Source: JAYELX01 sp964544065 (GTDB lineage: Bacteria > Chloroflexota > Anaerolineae > Anaerolineales > UBA11858). Taken from it: 8,920 nt of DNA. The stretch lies in the NCBI GenBank assembly GCA_964544065.1, contig CAZJBA010000129.1, positions 1-8,920 of the forward strand. The letters run 5' to 3'. The position numbers were made by a program, and so were the translations under genes. Numbering within the stretch: the first letter of the stretch is position 1; the number at the start of each line of letters is the position of its first letter. Below are positions 6,164 to 8,920 of the stretch, piece after piece. The notes under the pieces are model-generated. The model was not told the DNA's origin. It saw only the letters and a program-made list of their open reading frames with translations, and did no database searches.

Positions 6164-7891
6164 GTGTCTACTATGAAGTGGTATACCATTGACTTACATT
6201 TACACACACCCGCCTCGGGTGATTACCAACAACCGAACGCGAGTTATTTAGATATCCTTAAACAAGCAGAAAAACGCGGTCTGGATATGATTGCCTTTAC
6301 CGATCATAACACGGTAGCAGGCTATCGCCGCATGCAAGAAGAAATCCAACAGTTGGAAATACTCGAGCGCTTGAATCGACTTTTGCCGCAAGAGCAAAGC
6401 CGCCTCAAAGAGTATCATCGTTTATTGGAGCGGGTTATCGTATTGCCTGGATTTGAATTTACAGCCACGTTTGGTTTTCATATCCTCGGCGTTTTCCCAC
6501 CTGATAAATCGATTCGCAGCGTTGAACATATTTTATTAGACCTTAACATTCCCCCCGATCAATTGGAGGAAGGCTCCATGACCGTGGGCGCCAGTTCGGA
6601 CGTCCTCAATGCCTACCAGAAGATCAACGATGCAGGCGGCTTAGCCATTGCAGCTCATGCGAACTCGAATCATGGCGTGGCTATGCGAGGCTTTAACATC
6701 GGTGGGCAAACAAAAATTGCCTACACCCAAGACCCAAACCTGCACGCCTTGGAAGTCACCGATCTGGAACGAAAAGGTCGTTATAGCACCGACGCCTTCT
6801 TCAGCGGGAAAAAGCCTGAGTACCCGAGACGCATGCACTGCATTCAAGGCTCCGATGCCCACTGCTTGGAGAAGGACCCCAACAATCATAAGAATTTGGG
6901 CATTGGCGACCGAGCTACCGATGTTCGCTTGCCGGAACTCAGCTTTACCGCCCTCGAGAAACTTTTCCTGGGCAATGATTTCGCCCGCACGCGACCGCAT
7001 CGAGCCAAAGCGGAACCAAGCTTTGATTTTATTCAAGCCGCGCGCGAAGAAGGAGCCAATATCGTTCAAGATTTCCACGAGAGCATGACCGTCCGGGGCG
7101 GTAAACTATACGCCATCATTGCGGACGTTTGCGCCTTTGCCAATACCAACGGCGGTACGATTTACCTTGGCATCCATCGTGACTCAAGCCGCAACGTTGC
7201 CGGCGTTAGTTCCGTGGGTAAATCCTTATCTCGGCTGGAAAAAGAGATCAGCAAGCGCATCAGCCCTCCCTTGGATTGTGACCTGGACTCTCGCAAATTT
7301 CGCGGCAAGAGGATCATTCGCATTCTAGTGCCCCGAGGCGACAACCCGCCGTACGCCGTTGATGATAGTAAAATCTACGTTCGCACCGAATCCGAAACCG
7401 GCATGGCCGTCCGCGATGAAATCGTCGGGATGGTCTTGCGCGGCCAGAGCGACCGCCTCAAAGATGAAGCCGACACCCAAGTCGAGATTCAGGGCGAACC
7501 GATCCCCATCCCGGAGGGCGGCATCAAGCCGGAAGAACCCCCTCGAACCGGGGTAGAGATCGTCAGCTTCGAAGAGCGCAAAGGCGTTCGCTATTACACC
7601 GTCCGTGATCTGCGTAACGGCAACGTCGTTAACAACGTCACCCAAAAGTCGGCCCGAAAATTGTGGCATTACGCCATCAGCCAATACCGCAAAATGAATC
7701 AGGAATTGAACAACGTTGATGTCAAGTGGCATGGCAATTTGGGCTTGTTGCGCCGTCAAACACGCGGCAATTACAACCGTTACGATTTAGTTCAACGCAA
7801 CCCCGAAGGAGGCTATCGCTATTATTTTGGCGTCAACGACGATGGCATTCATGGCGAGTGGATGAAAGTCGTGGGGATGGAAGAAAATTAG
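6164..7891 (+). CDS. PHP phosphoesterase fused to AlbA_2/Schlafen-like domain and an unknown C-terminal domain
   Basis: This is a 575-aa cytoplasmic protein with three parts. Residues ~5-280 are a PHP metal-dependent phosphoesterase domain with its ligands apparently intact: H12-x-H14, D20, D47-H48, E98, H106, H165 and D231-x-H233. A charged helical insert occupies ~53-92. Residues ~295-425 look like a divergent AlbA_2 (Schlafen-type) domain, with A-F-A-N-T-N-G-G at ~324-331 followed by T-I-Y-L-G-I and, further on, K-I-Y-V-R-T. A Pro/Glu-rich linker (~440-462) leads to a basic, aromatic-rich C-terminal domain (463-575) that I do not recognise. PHP enzymes cleave phosphoesters, including RNA (the TrpH/RNase AM group), and Schlafen domains bind or cut nucleic acid, so an RNA- or DNA-processing enzyme is plausible but inferred. 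GTG 6164 is preferred because GAGTG (6154-6158) stands 5 nt upstream; ATG 6173 is the alternative. The MogA-like gene follows after 1 nt. Confidence 0.88.
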   Translation: MSTMKWYTIDLHLHTPASGDYQQPNASYLDILKQAEKRGLDMIAFTDHNTVAGYRRMQEEIQQLEILERLNRLLPQEQSRLKEYHRLLERVIVLPGFEFTATFGFHILGVFPPDKSIRSVEHILLDLNIPPDQLEEGSMTVGASSDVLNAYQKINDAGGLAIAAHANSNHGVAMRGFNIGGQTKIAYTQDPNLHALEVTDLERKGRYSTDAFFSGKKPEYPRRMHCIQGSDAHCLEKDPNNHKNLGIGDRATDVRLPELSFTALEKLFLGNDFARTRPHRAKAEPSFDFIQAAREEGANIVQDFHESMTVRGGKLYAIIADVCAFANTNGGTIYLGIHRDSSRNVAGVSSVGKSLSRLEKEISKRISPPLDCDLDSRKFRGKRIIRILVPRGDNPPYAVDDSKIYVRTESETGMAVRDEIVGMVLRGQSDRLKDEADTQVEIQGEPIPIPEGGIKPEEPPRTGVEIVSFEERKGVRYYTVRDLRNGNVVNNVTQKSARKLWHYAISQYRKMNQELNNVDVKWHGNLGLLRRQTRGNYNRYDLVQRNPEGGYRYYFGVNDDGIHGEWMKVVGMEEN

Positions 7892-7892
7892 C

Positions 7893-8396
7893 ATGACTCC
7901 GAAGGTGGCTATTCTTACCGTCTCAGATCGTTCCTACCGTGGGGAACGGGAAGACGCTTCTGGCCCGGCCCTGAAAGAAAAAATCTTGGCTCAGGGATGG
8001 GATATTGTGGAGCAGGGCCTCGTTCCCGATGAGATTCCCGCCTTGAAAGAGATTCTGACCCGCTGGGCCGATTCGGAACGTTGCGACCTGATCCTGACGA
8101 CGGGGGGCACGGGATTCAGCCCCAGGGATGTCACTCCCGAAGCGACCCGCGCAATCATCCATCGAGAAGCGCCGGGCTTGGCCGAGGCCATGCGGGCCGC
8201 CAGCCTGAAGATCACCCTCCATGCCATGCTCTCTCGCGCGGTTACGGGCATTCGCGGCAATACCCTCATCGTCAACCTTCCTGGCAGCCCTAAGGCCGCG
8301 CTCGAAAACTTGGACGTTATCCTGCCTGTGCTGCCCCACGCAGTTCAATTATTGCGCCAAGACCCTGAAGCGGAATCCAGCCATCGAAAAGTTTGA
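7893..8396 (+). CDS. mogA: MogA/MoaB-family molybdopterin adenylyltransferase
   Basis: This 167-aa protein belongs to the MogA/MoaB family of molybdenum cofactor synthesis, which activates molybdopterin by adenylation before metal insertion. The family pattern is clear: V-S-D-R-S near residues 10-14, T-T-G-G-T-G-F-S-P-R-D-V-T-P-E-A-T at 69-85, S-R-A at 114-116 and N-L-P-G-S-P at 128-133. D46 and D79 fall at the positions of the two key aspartates of E. coli MogA (Asp49 and Asp82), which favours an active enzyme. Length is normal for single-domain members. The ATG begins 1 nt after the stop of the PHP gene, with GGAAG at 7879-7883 as ribosome site inside that gene, so the pair is cotranscribed. 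No other cofactor gene is visible here. MogA and MoaB paralogues are hard to tell apart from sequence alone, so the symbol is tentative. Confidence 0.9.
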   Translation: MTPKVAILTVSDRSYRGEREDASGPALKEKILAQGWDIVEQGLVPDEIPALKEILTRWADSERCDLILTTGGTGFSPRDVTPEATRAIIHREAPGLAEAMRAASLKITLHAMLSRAVTGIRGNTLIVNLPGSPKAALENLDVILPVLPHAVQLLRQDPEAESSHRKV

Positions 8397-8458
8397 ATAC
8401 ATCTCCACCTTGCCTGTCAAATACGGGAGATAATTCGACCAACTTGATTATCATTTCA

Positions 8459-8467
8459 TGCTACAAT
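8459..8467 (+). promoter_or_regulatory. Extended -10 promoter for the 73-aa membrane protein
   Basis: TG-C-TACAAT gives an extended -10: TG at 8459-8460 and TACAAT at 8462-8467 (five of six matches). No good -35 lies at 16-18 bp, as is usual for extended -10 promoters; TTGATT at 8444-8449 is too close at 12 bp. Transcription would start near 8474, about 50 nt before the ATG at 8523. Confidence 0.5.
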
Positions 8468-8489
8468 CAAAACGAACCGGGGTTTTGAT
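8466..8489. repeat. Inverted repeat overlapping the -10 box, operator-like
   Basis: ATCAAAAC (8466-8473) is perfectly complementary to GTTTTGAT (8482-8489), with an 8-nt centre. The left arm starts in the last two bases of the -10 box and ends at the predicted transcription start. It therefore cannot form fully in the RNA and suits a repressor site in DNA. No known operator is recognised. Confidence 0.4.
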
Positions 8490-8522
8490 CGTTCAGGTAC
8501 CTTTTGAAGGAGAGAGTTGCTT

Positions 8523-8744
8523 ATGAAAAAAGATAAAGAAACCATGCTTGATTTGATGCGTTTCTGGTTGTTCGGGACCTTCCTCATCGTTATTGTGGCT
8601 GCTACCGTTTACGCAGGTGGCGTGCTCGGATTGGGGATGATGATTTTTGGAGAGTTGTACTACTGGCTCGCTGTCGTGATTACAGCAGCTTTATGCGTAT
8701 TGTGGTTTTTTGCTTACAAGTGGTACTTAAGCAGAAAAGAATAA
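8523..8744 (+). CDS. Small membrane protein with two predicted helices
   Basis: I do not recognise this 73-aa protein. It has a charged N-terminus (M-K-K-D-K-E), a first hydrophobic helix at about residues 14-36 that runs into a Gly/Met-rich stretch (L-G-L-G-M-M-I-F-G), a short turn around E44, and a second helix at about 46-65. It ends in the basic tail K-W-Y-L-S-R-K-E. Basic residues at both ends suggest both termini face the cytoplasm with a short outside loop. ATG 8523 is chosen because AAGGAG (8507-8512) stands 10 nt upstream; the in-frame TTG 8517 is too close to it. It has its own promoter and is followed by a hairpin terminator, so it is probably a single-gene unit. Function is unknown; its size would suit a subunit or regulator of a larger membrane complex. 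Confidence 0.8.
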   Translation: MKKDKETMLDLMRFWLFGTFLIVIVAATVYAGGVLGLGMMIFGELYYWLAVVITAALCVLWFFAYKWYLSRKE

Positions 8745-8785
8745 CCCGTCGCGTTCTATTGTTGCAACCCCGGTGACTCGTTGTT

Positions 8786-8833
8786 AAAAAGACTCACCGC
8801 CACCCACACAGTGGGTGGCGGTAGTCGTTTAAT
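8786..8833. terminator. Strong hairpin terminator, better T-tract on the minus strand
   Basis: ACCGCCACCCAC (8796-8807) pairs perfectly over 12 bp with GTGGGTGGCGGT (8811-8822) around an ACA loop. GACT (8791-8794) and AGTC (8823-8826) extend it past one bulged C. On the plus strand only GTTTAAT follows, a weak tail. On the minus strand the stem is followed directly by TTTTT (complement of 8786-8790). It should end the membrane protein gene and could also end a convergent gene from the right. Confidence 0.75.
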
Positions 8834-8920
8834 CTGGCTTCAATTTTTATTGTAAGCGTTCAGGCATGTCACTCTCGCCGTAGGCGTGCCGCTGGCAAGG
8901 GAGCGTTTTGTGCGACCGAA

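Noticed and set aside
8401..8431. Terminator after the MogA-like gene (ATCTCC with GGAGAT)
   Set aside because: The stem is 6 bp with a 19-nt loop and no T-tract follows.

Overview
The window looks like an ordinary chromosomal stretch of a free-living bacterium with moderate GC content, most likely a member of the Chloroflexota (Anaerolineae-like). That placement is an inference from protein character, the GTG starts and the gene mix; no marker gene here settles it. All confidently called genes are on the + strand. I see no transposase, phage gene, CRISPR array or rRNA.

Left part (1-2434): a good sigma-70-type promoter (-10 TATAAT at 105-110) is followed by a small array of CAAACA/TGTTTG repeats in the 5' leader. 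It drives two adjacent, probably translationally coupled genes of unknown function (526 and 145 aa), both of which appear to carry winged-helix-like segments. A tRNA-Arg(TCT) begins only 9 nt after the second stop codon, so it may be part of the same transcript. A doubtful 43-codon ORF lies between the tRNA and the next operon.

Centre (2458-5786): a proteostasis operon with a small heat-shock protein (Hsp20 family), the ATP-dependent protease Lon with all catalytic motifs intact, and a receiver-only response regulator whose start overlaps the lon stop by 8 nt. The layout suggests chaperone holding, proteolysis and a phosphorylation-controlled component made together.

A 377-bp gap (5787-6163) has no credible gene. 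It holds an unusual RNA-fold candidate at 6022-6104: one fold is a Rho-independent terminator, and a competing fold is a three-way junction whose arms exclude the terminator. This lies about 60 nt before the next gene and resembles a transcription attenuator.

Right part (6164-8920): a 575-aa fusion of a PHP metallo-phosphoesterase domain, a divergent AlbA_2/Schlafen-type domain and an unrecognised C-terminal domain is followed after 1 nt by a MogA/MoaB-type molybdenum cofactor protein. A separate promoter with an extended -10 and an overlapping inverted repeat then drives a 73-aa protein with two membrane helices. A strong hairpin terminator closes the region; its T-tract is better on the minus strand, so a convergent gene may end just beyond the right edge.
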